Shown here one piece after another: positions 10,701 to 20,573 of a stretch of 26,919 bases of DNA. Made by a program: the position numbers and the translations under genes. The first letter of the stretch is position 1; every line of letters begins with the position of its first letter. Source of the stretch: Azolla pinnata (taxonomy: Eukaryota; Streptophyta; Polypodiopsida; Salviniales; Salviniaceae); the NCBI GenBank assembly GCA_037176905.1, contig JBBBWG010003615.1:1-26919 (forward strand), given 5' to 3'. Below the pieces are notes generated by a model, which worked only from the letters and a program-made list of their open reading frames with translations, was not told the DNA's origin and did not search any database.

Positions 10701-13700
10701 GCCTCAAGTGATATGATATTTCCCTTTCCTTCCAAAGAAATCTGCTCAAAACTTGGCTTCACTGTTGTCCCAAAAGCAATAAGAACAGATCCTGGCCCTT
10801 TATCACACTTGCCAATAAATTTCGCAGCAAGAACTGTTGATCTTGAGCTTTTGCGCTTCCCAGATGATGCTTCTCCTTTTACATTATCTAAGACAACTTT
10901 GATGGGTTCTACCTTGGAGAGCTCTGCAGCACTTGATGCGTGCCAAACATACACAACCCCTGCTTCAGAAACAGCTAAGACTCTTAAACTTTGAGGAAAT
11001 TCACCACTACAATCAAGGTTGACTGCAGGGTGCTCCATTGAAAGACAACACACAGCTGTGGCGCTTTTCTTGTTTCCATTATTGTGCCATAATGCTACAT
11101 GCCTCTCCCCATTTGCAGAAGAAAAGAAATGCATGTTGTCATCTGCATAAACAATGTCTTTCACAGTATCCTGATTCATAAGTAAAGCTTAAATTAGACA
11201 ATGTCTAGAATTAAAAAACAATTCTTAAATGGTTGTGAATTTGACTCACGGGGTGACCAGCAAATTTGCACAAGCACTTCTTACTGGATAGATCAAAGAG
11301 CCTCAAATCAGATGAGCCAGCAACCAAGTAGCTACCATCTGCAGAACTCGTTGATTTAAATAATGTGGTATTGGAATTCAAACATAGAAATCACACTAGA
11401 AGCATTTGGGGACATTGAGTAGGTTCAAAGAAAAGAATAACAGTTTCCAAAAAGTACTTCCTTCAAGTCCATAGCCATATAGCATTTTCCAACAACAATG
11501 TGATGAGAAAATAACGTTCCAAAAGAAACCAAGAATGTTGAATGGCAGAAGGGTTTAAGAATCATGCAGACGTTCATGGAAAAAAGGATGATTTCTGACA
11601 TCGCAAGAAAGGATCATGCTTGGTTTGACTTCAAACACCAGTTTTAGATGTTTCAAAAAGGAAATCTTATTGCCGTTGTGTTTTTGTCATTCTCTTCTGA
11701 ATCTTAATTAATGATGTGAATCGAATATTAGGTTCTGAATTTTGGAATTATTTCCTTGGGTAGCCATGACGAGGGCTAAATTATTGTGTGTAAAAATATT
11801 CGCAATTATAGGGTTTCTGGTTACCTCTACAACAAAAGCTTCCCTAGTCATAATCCAGCAAATACTACAAATCCTATGAAATTAAAACATTCATGGAGAT
11901 ATAACCAAGAAAACTCTCACCATGACCCTCCACAAGTGTCTGATATGGCCCATAGCAGCCATATACATTATTTTCTCAATTCTATAAAACAAAACGGTCT
12001 TCAAACATTATTAAATGCATGCGCAATTTTGTTCATTCATGGTGTACCATCTTAAACACTCCATTAAGGTACTATTAATTCCAGCCTTCAAATCAGACTA
12101 GCTATAGAATTTGTCCAACATTATGTAAAAGTGAGGAAACAAATGTATCTTACATTAAACTATAATTATCTAAGATGGTTGAGAAGTTAGATGTTACAAA
12201 GACAAACTTATAACTAAACCAGACATAGAATCGACTACATACAAATTCATTTGGGGAAAAATCATTTAGATATTACTTGGATTTTTTATCTGTACGGCGA
12301 ACAGTTCCAATTTCATTTAATCCATTCAAAAAGGTGAACTTAACAATGGAAAAAGACAAGAAACCAGAACTGAGGTAATGACACAGACACTAAAACTAAA
12401 TCAACCACGTATATGAGTGCAACAAGATATATGGCATCCTGATGCTACATGATGAAGCCTTACCCCTGGAAACACAAATGCGAGAAACTGCTCTCTTCGA
12501 AGCTTTAAACTTTTCAACGAGCTCCCCAGAGTCAACATTAATTTCACATACCATTCCATCAGCTCCTGTACTGTACAACATATTCCCAGATTTCGCAAAT
12601 ACCAGTGACTTCACGCCACTAGACAGAGAAGACACAAAATGTAGATTTAAGATGTTGATGATAGAAAATCAATTAAGAACATATAAGAGCAATAGGTATT
12701 ACAAGATGTAAGAAGAAACTTAATCACTAACCCTGGATGGCAATCTCGCTCTCTCCATTTTAACTGTCCTAGCGCAATGTCCAACAGGAGTACATCACCT
12801 GACCCTGTTCCCAAAGCTAAAAGCAGCAACGGCCCTCGTTTCTTTTTCCCCTGATAACATAATCGAACAAAGTTCACTTCCGTTTTGGTCAATATTAAAG
12901 ACCAGAATGAAGCAACGTATACGAAGGCAAGGTTGCAGAAAACATTGTGGATTTCATCATGTAACATCACATCTACAGAACTAATCGCAGAAGTATAGCT
13001 ATACAATCAGAAGTGGTTGTGTGGTGAATATGCAACTGTGGCGTACCAATTGTGGGCCTTTTAAAAATGTCAGCATGCAATTATAATAGAAACCACTAGT
13101 GACTTTTGAGAAAGTAAGTAAATATGCTAATCACTGGCCTTATTCTGTAATCATTCAACTATGAAAAATGGTTTGTGGCTATCCATATACGATATACCAC
13201 TCAAAGGATTTCCTCAGTATGCATGCATACATAGTTTTAAAGCCGTTATGTATTCAAAAGATTCCCCGATTTTGTTTATATACACATGAAACAAACACAG
13301 CTTTGTGTCTCGAGATGTGCCTATTGATCATACACATGTACAAAATACGAATTTCTGCATCCAAAATGTGACACAATTCTGGGAGCTAATATTAATCCCC
13401 TCTACAAATCTCTATATGTGTAAGCTTTTCAAACCATGCTTAACGTACCTTTTTAGTTATAGGATTCCATGCCATACAAGTGTAGTCGATTGCGAGGTGA
13501 CCATCTGCAACGGTAGCATTCCCATTACTTGAAGAGGATAAATCGACAAAATCCCCTTTGACACATCCATCCACAGTATCCCAAGTCTGTGATAATTCGT
13601 TCCACAGAAGGAAGCCAAAGTCAAGACTTGTTTGCCTCAAAACCATCAGGGATGACAAGAAAAGGTACTCCAAATGTTAGCGATTCAAGATACAAACACA

Positions 13701-13970
13701 CGAGAAAAGAAGAAGAAGAAGAAGAAAAGAGAAGAAGGGAGCCATAAATCAGGAATACGAGCGAGCTCCAAGGAATTCCCTACAATTCCGAAGACGCGGC
13801 CAATATGCTGGTGCAACAGGACGCGCAGAAAAATACGGAGAGAGACAAAAAGGGGAGCGGAATTCAGTCAGAAGCTAAACCTTGATTCTGCCATCGCCGG
13901 TGCAGAGAGCGAGGTAGTCACCCCGGGGGCTGAAAGAAGCGAGGAGGTTCTTGAGGGGGGGAGGGGGCAT
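7765..13970 (-). CDS. UTP5: UTP5/WDR43-like WD40 nucleolar protein of the small-subunit processome
   Basis: Family role: member of the t-UTP/UTP-A group that acts with U3 snoRNP in early pre-18S rRNA processing and links it to rDNA transcription in the nucleolus. Twelve exons in transcript order: 13970-13881, 13586-13449, 12850-12732, 12618-12464, 11338-11250, 11170-10627, 10465-10325, 9887-9619, 9515-9433, 9328-9217, 8186-8112, 8001-7765 (stop TAA). The sum is 2,052 bp, or 683 aa, and every phase closes. Residues 1 to about 380 form a WD40 propeller with blades such as ASFSPRGDYLALCTGDGRIK, SLVFAKSGNMLYSTGADG and GSYLVAGSSDLRLFDLSS. Residues about 400-425 are basic (KKKKRP). Residues about 450-605 match the Utp12 domain (METEEKL-like TMEEKLKALGI, then LLPWIKAALLYHASYIMSNP and SLLSLSGRLELIVAQ). 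The tail is strongly acidic. The acceptor of exon 8 (TTGTAAG) is the least certain junction. Confidence 0.92.
8187..9216 (-). other. UTP5 intron 10
   Basis: A 1,030-bp intron separating the two last Utp12-domain exons. It is AT-rich, with no recognised gene or repeat. A snoRNA host role cannot be judged by eye. Confidence 0.7.
9950..10191 (-). repeat. Two tandem copies of a 135-bp-period unit in UTP5 intron 7
   Basis: Copies of about 105 bp begin at 9950 and 10085. Both start TACACTCCACAA and share AAACTATAA, TTTAAGTGGCAGAGTTT and ATCAACAAA in the same order. They are diverged, so the duplication is not recent. Confidence 0.75.
11339..12463 (-). other. UTP5 intron 4
   Basis: A 1,125-bp AT-rich intron between WD40 exons. 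I see no gene, array or clear transposon end in it. Confidence 0.7.
13704..13738 (+). repeat. GAA-rich purine tract in UTP5 intron 1
   Basis: An interrupted (GAA)n/(AAG)n run inside the first intron (13587-13880). It reads as CTT-rich on the transcribed strand. Confidence 0.7.
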
Positions 13971-13983
13971 TTTGGTGCTGCCT

Positions 13984-14007
13984 CTGCTTCTGCTTCTGCT
14001 TCTGCTT
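13984..14007 (+). repeat. Hexamer microsatellite (CTGCTT)4 in the UTP5 leader
   Basis: Four perfect CTGCTT units (GCAGAA-phase repeats on the transcribed strand) end about 13 bp upstream of the start codon of UTP5, so they probably lie in its 5' UTR. Confidence 0.8.
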
Positions 14008-14437
14008 CGTGAGGGGTAGAAACAGGGGAGAAACAGGGGAACCTCCAGCTGCTGTGGGGGGTTTATGTATCTAAATGAAACAGAGCAAAAACCAAACTTA
14101 CAAAATTTTCTTTTTGCTGGTTTTGGGTTTAGGTATTCTTCTTTACAAATGTATGCTCCTCATTCCTGTAAATTCACACAAAAACTAGGGCTCACACTCT
14201 TCGAATCGATCAAACATTTCTATGGATTGCGCTGATCGATCGCAATGCACACATCGATGAGAAAGACTAGATTTAGGGAGGGGTTTTCTTTCCTTTTCCT
14301 TTTAGACTTAGAGATGGGTTCCAACCTTTGCTTCTTCTCAAGGAATTCGACTCCAATTTCATATAAAGATTGCCCTTAGGATACCCCAATTCCATCATCA
14401 ACAAAGCTCCTTTGTTTGTGTTGCTTGTTTTGTTTCT

Positions 14438-14472
14438 CTTCATCTTCATCTTCATCTTCATCTTCATCTTCT
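14438..14472 (+). repeat. (CTTCAT)n microsatellite
   Basis: About five CTTCAT hexamers followed by CTT triplets, in the stretch between the UTP5 start and the MBD-gene stop. Confidence 0.85.
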
Positions 14473-14695
14473 TCTTCCAAGAAGCCAAATTTGATGAGAA
14501 GGGCTTTAGCAAAAAGAAGATGAAGAGAAACACACAAATCTTTGAGGGATATGGTTTTGTAGTGGCGATAGCAACCTCAAATTTGCACCAAAATCACAAC
14601 TCACAAGTATTCAGTTTCTTACACAAATTCTGTGCGCAGAAAAGTGAGGGAGAAACCCCCAATAAATACATAGCTGTGTACAGGAAATGTAACAT

Positions 14696-14701
14696 TTTAT
14701 T
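14696..14701 (-). terminator. Possible polyadenylation signal of the MBD gene
   Basis: A minus-strand AATAAA lies about 710 bases after the stop codon. That is long but possible for a plant 3' UTR. Other non-canonical sites nearer the stop may be used. Confidence 0.25.
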
Positions 14702-15408
14702 TGGCGAGTTTGTTCTCAAAATGATGTTACCACTGCCCATCGCTCTGCCCATGCTGCTTAGTATCAACAAGTTTTCTTTTATCACATCAGCTGCTCTGCA
14801 TCATGTTTGTTGTTGAAAAGAAAGAAAATGGATTCTCCAAGTCGGGAGGGGCTTTAATTCAAGCCATCAGCACAGGAAACAAAGTCTGTTGCATAGACTT
14901 TAAAAACAGGATTCAAAACATAAATCAAGAAATTCCATTGTTCCATTTCCGGTACAGCGAGCTTGCAAGTGAGCTTACAATCAAGTTAATCATCCATTTG
15001 TTGCTTGGGCATACAAAACCGGCAACTCTCTACAGGAGTTCCACTACTACAGCCCTCTCTATTCACTAGTATGTAGAGGATCTTTGTGACTACCAGAGAC
15101 TTCTTATTATACATCACAATAAGTGGTTGGTTAGTTAGACTCATCTCGGAGCTTTCCGATGTAAACACAGATTTGTCAAGAATGATCTTTCTTTATCATA
15201 GCCCACCAGGGAGAAAAGACTACCATAAGATGCATGGACCAGAATCTCGAAATATCTTATGGTTTGCTGGACAAACATACCTGAATTTAAATGGACCTTC
15301 ATTCAACTCGCTACTCGAACATGGCATATGCTTGTCACCATATACACACGTACATACATATGTGAAGTTCATTGGAGGACAAATCTTGATACCATATAGT
15401 TGAATGCT

Positions 15409-18400
15409 TCATGCCAAGCTTCTCTTGGTCTTTCGGATGCGTTTTTTCTGTGCAAAATCTGACGTGTAACTCGGTGACGGTGGCGGCGGTGGCATTGCGT
15501 AAGCATTCTGAGTCTCTGCAACCCTATTGTTACCTGCTTTGCCAATATTAGAAAAGGGCATCCAAGAAGTGTCAGGACCAGAAAAAAACCATGGCCTAGT
15601 TGCCGCTGGAGGTGGACCTTGTGGAGCTTTATTGATGGTAGATTTGTTAGCAGTAACATTTGCGTCACCATACCGGAATGTGTCGTATACTGGGAATGGT
15701 AAACTAGCTAAGCTCTCATACATTAGCCACTCTGATGTTGGCTGCTGGCTTCGGAAAGGCGGAAACAGGTTGTTGCTCATAGCTGCACTAGCCGTGTTGT
15801 GATTTGTGTTATTGATGGCAAAAGATGATGTGATTGGTGACATCGATGTGTGTGGCATTGCATCCTCTCTGGATTTGACCTTCTTTGAAGGTTGCTTCGG
15901 AGGAATCAGTGATGGTGCTTCCGGAAACCTCCTTAGTGGACTTGTACCTGGCTTCTTTCTCTGCCTATTCAATTTCCCCGTTTCAATGAAATCGAAAACA
16001 TCTTTCCTTGACCGAAATCGTCGGTTTGTCTCGGGATCAATGTAATACTGCATAAAAGACACCACCAGGAGCTTCAGCAACAAGAACTTGAAAAAACTAA
16101 AAAGACCAAAAAAGAAACTATATGAATACCAATGCCAGAAACCCCCCAAAATCCAAATGTATCATGAACCTTGTTATCAGTACTGATGCCCATCCCTATT
16201 CTCAGATTAGTATTACTCCGAATACAGTTCATCATTTATCAATGAAGGTGAATCGAAAAAGGTACTTATTCTGTGGAATTCAGCAGCCCTGTCAAATCAT
16301 CTCATAACAAACCATAAGGCGTATCACAGCATGAAACGACAGCTATGAGCCAGAAAAAAACTGGCCCACTTACAATCCTCCCCATCTATTTTGAAGTAGC
16401 ACTTAGCCACCTCAATTTGTGAAACATGACCAAAAAAATACCTCCCACTTAACACTCTTTTCTAAAAGATGCTTCATAATTGTGAATAAGGTGCAGTAGA
16501 GACATACGAAAACCTTAGGTCCAGAAAACAAAATCTATGAAAACTAAAGGTGCTTGCAAGATAGCTTATGCCATTCAAAGATACACAGACAGCTTGACAA
16601 TCAGTTCAAAAGCTGCAAGGAACTTTTCCCTGGTTAGAACTTAGAACTCCATAGATTTCACATTCTGAAGAACAATGCAGAAATGCCCAGTTCCGTCTTT
16701 GCTGAGATGACACAAAATGCAAGGACATGCTTGGAAAATTTCTAATTTCAAGTTTTTGGACCCATAATCAGCATGAAGCCACCGAAAGTCAATTAAAAAA
16801 GTCCCGAACATCCTCGAATGTTGAATCTGAACTGTTCCAAGCACCATTGGAGTTTATGATCTTTTGACTTTATAGGTAGGACTTAGTAATCTGTTATCTT
16901 ACTCAGGGGGGCAACATAGAAGCCCCCCTGTGGTGCAATAGTTTCTTCCATATATTTGAGTGCACATCTGCCAATCTTGATCTCTAACTATTATAAAGTG
17001 GTCCTCAGCTGTTATTTTCACACTGCATAGAACAAGTGATAGAAGACGTATTCTAGATCATGTCATGTGGTAAATGAGTAACTTATATTGGTTCATCATC
17101 CTACTGAGATATTTAGTGGATCTGATCCATACTATTTCATAATTTAATTGAATGATCGACATGTTTTTCCAGCATTGATCATATGGGCAATCCATGCTAT
17201 ACTGAAACAGGGATGAGAATTTAAGATTTTGCCATATATCTACTAACACTATTTCAGCATACCAACAAAGATAGTCGCATGTTCAGCAAGCTGTTTTGGT
17301 GACATGAGAGCCACTCCTGATGGAATAGAGCTTCTAGATCAATTAGACATTGTTCACTGATCAGAAATTGAATGAAGATGTCCTTGATGACTGGAACTTC
17401 ACTCATATTTACATTGCATTGGGTCTCTTCAGGAAATGATAGTTGTTAATGTTTGCATTTATCCAATGGAATTGGAGTATATGCATCAGGGCATTTCCTA
17501 ACAACAGTTTTTCCCATCTCAATACAATGGCTGTTTGCAAAAGAGATTAATCTAGCCGCACAAATGAGGGCTTTTTTCAATTTCCTTCAATATAGGAGAG
17601 CTTATGCACACACAAAGAATTTTTAGTAGGCACCCTCTAATTGGAAAGATTCTCATTTGGCAGTTTATATCTTCCCAATCCTCACAATATCTTCAGGGAA
17701 CAGTGCATAACCTTGTGATTCAAGAACATATAGTATGGCACATCTCATTGCCTATCTGACCACTGATGATTTCTTGATGCCCATTTAGAATTCTGCAACG
17801 TGCATCTGACCCTGTACACATGTGTATCCTTTATATAATATAACAAATAACTTCAAGCCATGACAGTTCCTTGTCAGGGACCATGCTCAACCTACTATCC
17901 GATAGATAGTAAATATTACATAAATTCTTTTTGATGAGTTTATCTCTTCCATGATAGTAATATCCATGTTATGCATTGTTAAATCATCGATCCTTACCAT
18001 CTGTCTCAGTCATTATTGGCCTAGAAAGGCAATAGGCATCAAACAATATATAACTGCGTGGCTATTTGGGATGCAAGGACAAACCGGCCATTTTCCATCA
18101 GAGAATCACCATGCTCCACTATTCATTTCCTGGTATGTCTTCACCAAATTCATTTTCCACCTTTGATGTAGCTGAATGGGTTCAAATCTTAAACATCATG
18201 ACTTTTTCTTTCAAAATTTCTATGTGCTGAGATCCAATACAAGCTATACATAGTAATCTGTGTGCTTTTTGAGTCCTTCCAAAAGGCCATTAACGACTCC
18301 ATCATGCCCATTCAAGCCCTAACTTAAAACATACTTCCAATAAATTTCATTCACATGTAGTCTAATCAAGCCCAGTCCATTTTATATGGTACTCTCGTGA

Positions 18401-19535
18401 ATCCTCAGTCTTTTAAACTGACATTGATATAGAATTACGCAAGTGTATACTAAAATCAAAATTCTGACAGGAAAACAAAAAGAGAGGGTAAGAGATGATA
18501 AAGAAAAAAAACCTTATCTTTGGAGCCAGCACTATTACCGGTACCCCTCACCCTGAGCTCTGTAATCCATCCTTCTGGGAGCCAATCAGGCGAATCAATA
18601 ACCTCAACAGGCCTACGATAAGGTTGAATGCTCATGTCTGCCGACGATTCATGAGGGATCGATGAAGCATTCTTAACCTTGTCTTCGTGATTCGTGCTAG
18701 GAAGTGGGGTAGTATAACCGTCCATAGGAAGTTGAGAAACATTACCACACCCATCCTTAGCACCATCACCATCATCAGCATCAACATCGCCATTCTGTTC
18801 GGCTTCTTCGCATCCCATTGTCAATTTCACAACATAGTCTCCATCTTGTTCGCATGGATGGCGTGAGCTTTGTCTAATATCTTCTGGGCCGGTTCTGGTT
18901 TTCAGCGCTTTTTCATTTTTTCCAGCTGGAACGAGTGGATTTACAACGCCTTTGTTGGCCTCGTCCACTGAAGACAATGATGATGAGCCGGTTAGCTGTA
19001 CCTTGGTAGATCCTTTCATTTCATCCTCAGGAAACAGGCCCATATCTCTGTTCTTACTTTCACCGGGACACGAGCTAGAAGGTTCTTTGGAGTTAGCAGA
19101 ATCAGCCGTAAGGCTTGAGCCTTTCTCTCCCAGGAAACCCCGATGCTTTGCACACCAATAACTCGATGTCTTCGCTATTTCTTCCATAAAAGTTCTCAAT
19201 GCGGAAGAGCCGTCTCGACAATCACCCTCCCGAGCCATGTCTTCACCGCCGAGAGAATCAGAACGATCGTCGACCGTAGCCAGACCAATGTTAGGCAGCA
19301 AGCTTCTCGTAACAGCGGGGGCAGCAGCAGGAGTGGGGGAAGGGGGAAGAGAGCTGGTAGCGCCCTTGGATGCATCAGCCAACGTCGCATTCTCGGCAAG
19401 GGGGGTTCGCGACGCGAAGCTGTGCAGGATTCTCTCAATGTTCCGGTTCGTTTGGTGAAGGAAATCGCCCAATTCGCGCAATGTTGCGTTGCGGTCGTCG
19501 ACAGCGGAGGCCTGAGGCGGGAAGGGGCTCACCAT
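15409..19535 (-). CDS. Methyl-CpG-binding-domain (MBD) protein
   Basis: Probable nuclear protein that reads DNA methylation. Exon 1 is 19535-18513 (341 codons) and exon 2 is 16047-15409 (212 codons plus TGA), giving 553 aa. The MBD spans about residues 317-366, from WLPEGWITELRVRGTG to YYIDPETNRRFRSRKDVFDF. Against the MeCP2 domain, both DNA-reading arginines are kept (R330, R353), as are the Asp (D340) and Tyr (Y342) that contact methylcytosine. This suggests methyl-DNA binding rather than one of the degenerate plant MBDs. The long N-terminal part is Ser-, Gly- and acidic-rich with no known domain. The C-terminal part is Pro-rich, with basic clusters KKVK and KKRIRKTKR that look like nuclear-localisation signals. 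I chose the ATG at 19535: the frame stays open further upstream but has no other ATG. The plant MBD subclass is not assigned. Confidence 0.88.
16048..18512 (-). other. MBD-gene intron (2.46 kb)
   Basis: The sole coding intron, phase 0, bounded by GTTTTT and TATGCAG. It interrupts the MBD immediately before the YYID strand. It contains one G/C-rich hairpin (16904-16930); otherwise no gene, array or transposon end was recognised. Confidence 0.8.
16904..16930. other. G/C-rich hairpin in the MBD-gene intron
   Basis: CAGGGGGGC and GCCCCCCTG form a perfect 9-bp stem around a 9-base loop, in otherwise AT-rich intron DNA. Confidence 0.8.
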
Positions 19536-19699
19536 AGCTCGAAGCTGGAGATGAAGCAGCGATGAATTGGGTGCGGAGAGGCGCCCGAGCGGACCAGATC
19601 TGGGATCAGAATCGAAGGTTTTGGAAGGATTGGGGATCAAAGGCCCTTAAAGGGGAAGAAAGAGGTCCCGAGGAAGGGAAATTGCAGGGGGTTTGGAGA

Positions 19700-19719
19700 G
19701 GGGGGGGGGGGGGGGGGGG
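19700..19719 (+). repeat. 20-bp G homopolymer
   Basis: An uninterrupted G run (C on the transcribed strand) 165 bp upstream of the MBD start codon. Homopolymer length may be misread by sequencing. Confidence 0.85.
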
Positions 19720-19730
19720 TTCAGGGAGGA

Positions 19731-19807
19731 TTAGGGTTAGGGTTAGGGTTAGGGCGGAGGCAGAGGTTAGGGTTTTAGGGTTTTCAGCAGGGAATTAGGG
19801 TTAGGGA
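19731..19807 (+). repeat. TTAGGG-type telomere-like repeat in the MBD leader/promoter
   Basis: Four perfect TTAGGG units at 19731-19754, then scattered TTAGGG and TTTTAGGG units to 19807. On the gene strand these read CCCTAA, overlapping the plant telo-box motif known from promoters of translation and cell-cycle genes. Confidence 0.85.
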
Positions 19808-19813
19808 CGCCAT
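19784..19813 (-). CDS. Candidate upstream ORF (9 codons) of the MBD gene
   Basis: An ATG in good context (CCATGG) opens a nine-codon ORF, MASLTLIPC, ending in TGA about 250 bp before the MBD start. Part of its sequence comes from the CCCTAA repeats. It matters only if the transcript starts further upstream, which is not known. If used, it would reduce translation of the main ORF. Confidence 0.3.
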   Translation of the reverse strand: MASLTLIPC

Positions 19814-19827
19814 GGAAGGAGAAGGGC

Positions 19828-19898
19828 AGCGAAACAGAAGAGAGAGAGAGAGAGACGGAGAAGAAGACTCTGGCAGAGAGACCGAGACAGAGACAGGT
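19828..19898 (+). repeat. GA-rich tract (CT-rich on the gene strand)
   Basis: An interrupted GA/AGA run. On the minus strand it is a pyrimidine-rich patch of the kind common near plant transcription starts and in 5' leaders. It is consistent with the MBD core promoter. Confidence 0.7.
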
Positions 19899-19925
19899 GT
19901 GAAACCAAGCCGGACAAAACCGAAG

Positions 19926-20096
19926 CGTATAATACGCCGTATATACAGCGTATCCGCGCCGTACGAAGCCCCCTTCTCTCCTGCTCGTATTCCACACCGT
20001 ATAAACCCCCTCCGATTCACAACCGTATGTGTAACCCCCCATCCATTCCTCGTATTCATCGCGGCGGGCGGTACAAGCCTCGTATCCGTCGCGTAT
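19926..20096 (+). promoter_or_regulatory. CGTAT cluster upstream of the MBD gene
   Basis: CGTAT occurs nine times in 171 bp, at 19926, 19938, 19949, 19986, 19998, 20024, 20051, 20081 and 20092. It is irregularly spaced and nearly all in one orientation. The copy at 19938 overlaps a GTATATAC sequence that could serve as a TATA box for the minus-strand gene. No known factor is assigned. Confidence 0.5.
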
Positions 20097-20150
20097 TCCT
20101 GTCAGATAGCCCACGTAGAAACCTGTACTTTCAACTTCCGTAATCACTTG

Positions 20151-20219
20151 GGTTTAGGGTTTAGGGTTTAGGGTTTAGGGTTTAGGGTTTAGGGTTTGGG
20201 GTTTAAGGCTTAGGGTTAG
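20151..20219 (+). repeat. TTTAGGG-type (plant) telomere-like repeat
   Basis: About seven nearly perfect TTTAGGG units decay into TTTGGGG, TTTAAGG and TTAGGG at the right end. They read CCCTAAA on the strand of the downstream MBD gene. The array is too short to be a telomere. Confidence 0.9.
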
Positions 20220-20540
20220 TTAGAAAAGTGAGCATTCTTGCCATGACTGATGTCTTTGTCGGCAGATTTTGGAAACTGGCCCTTGTTTCTAAAGCGCACA
20301 GATTAGAAGCTCGCGTTGGCTTTGTCATCGCTGTAGCCATCGCCAACAAGAGGAGAGATAAGTACTGCTTCCATCTCTTAACAACTAGGATTATAATCAT
20401 CTTTTCTTGCGTATAAGCAGCTGTTTTGCCAGCTTAACCAACCAGGGATGGGGTCGGAACCACCGTTTCATTTGATGAAGTTGTTTAATTAAGGGGGTGC
20501 TAATTCTGATTTAGTGTAAGAATCTTCCCACTTCAGAGTG

Positions 20541-20541
<1 letters not shown>

Positions 20542-20571
<30 letters not shown>
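20542..20571. repeat. (TA)15 microsatellite
   Basis: A perfect 30-bp TA dinucleotide run in intergenic DNA. Confidence 0.9.

Positions 20572-20573
<2 letters not shown>

Larger units (their letters stand above)
13971..15408 (-). other. Intergenic: UTP5 promoter/leader and MBD-gene 3' flank
   Basis: This 1.44-kb stretch lies between two minus-strand genes. Its low end is the leader and promoter of UTP5. Its high end is the 3' UTR of the MBD gene. A (CTTCAT)n run lies in between. ORFs in this region are low-complexity or lack family signatures, so no separate gene is called. Confidence 0.6.

Noticed and set aside
10413..10994. Plus-strand 193-codon ORF
   Set aside because: It is antisense to the large UTP5 exon 6 and exon 7, whose reading frame has clear family matches.
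13674..14012. Plus-strand 112-codon ORF
   Set aside because: It is antisense to UTP5 exon 1 and made of the GAA tract and the CTGCTT microsatellite at its ends.
14370..14816. Plus-strand 148-codon ORF
   Set aside because: Its first third is the translated (CTTCAT)n microsatellite (Phe/Ile repeats) and the rest has no recognisable motif.
18170..18195. GGTTCAAATC resembling a tRNA T-loop
   Set aside because: No matching acceptor stem, D arm or anticodon arm upstream.
19536..19640. Upstream extension of the MBD reading frame to 19640
   Set aside because: The frame is open but begins with TTG, not ATG. The first ATG in frame is at 19535.
19767..20147. Minus-strand 126-codon ORF, tyrosine-rich
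   Set aside because: It overlaps the CGTAT cluster and GA tract of the MBD promoter. The Tyr richness follows from repeated ATACG read in mixed frames, and there is no domain or conserved look.
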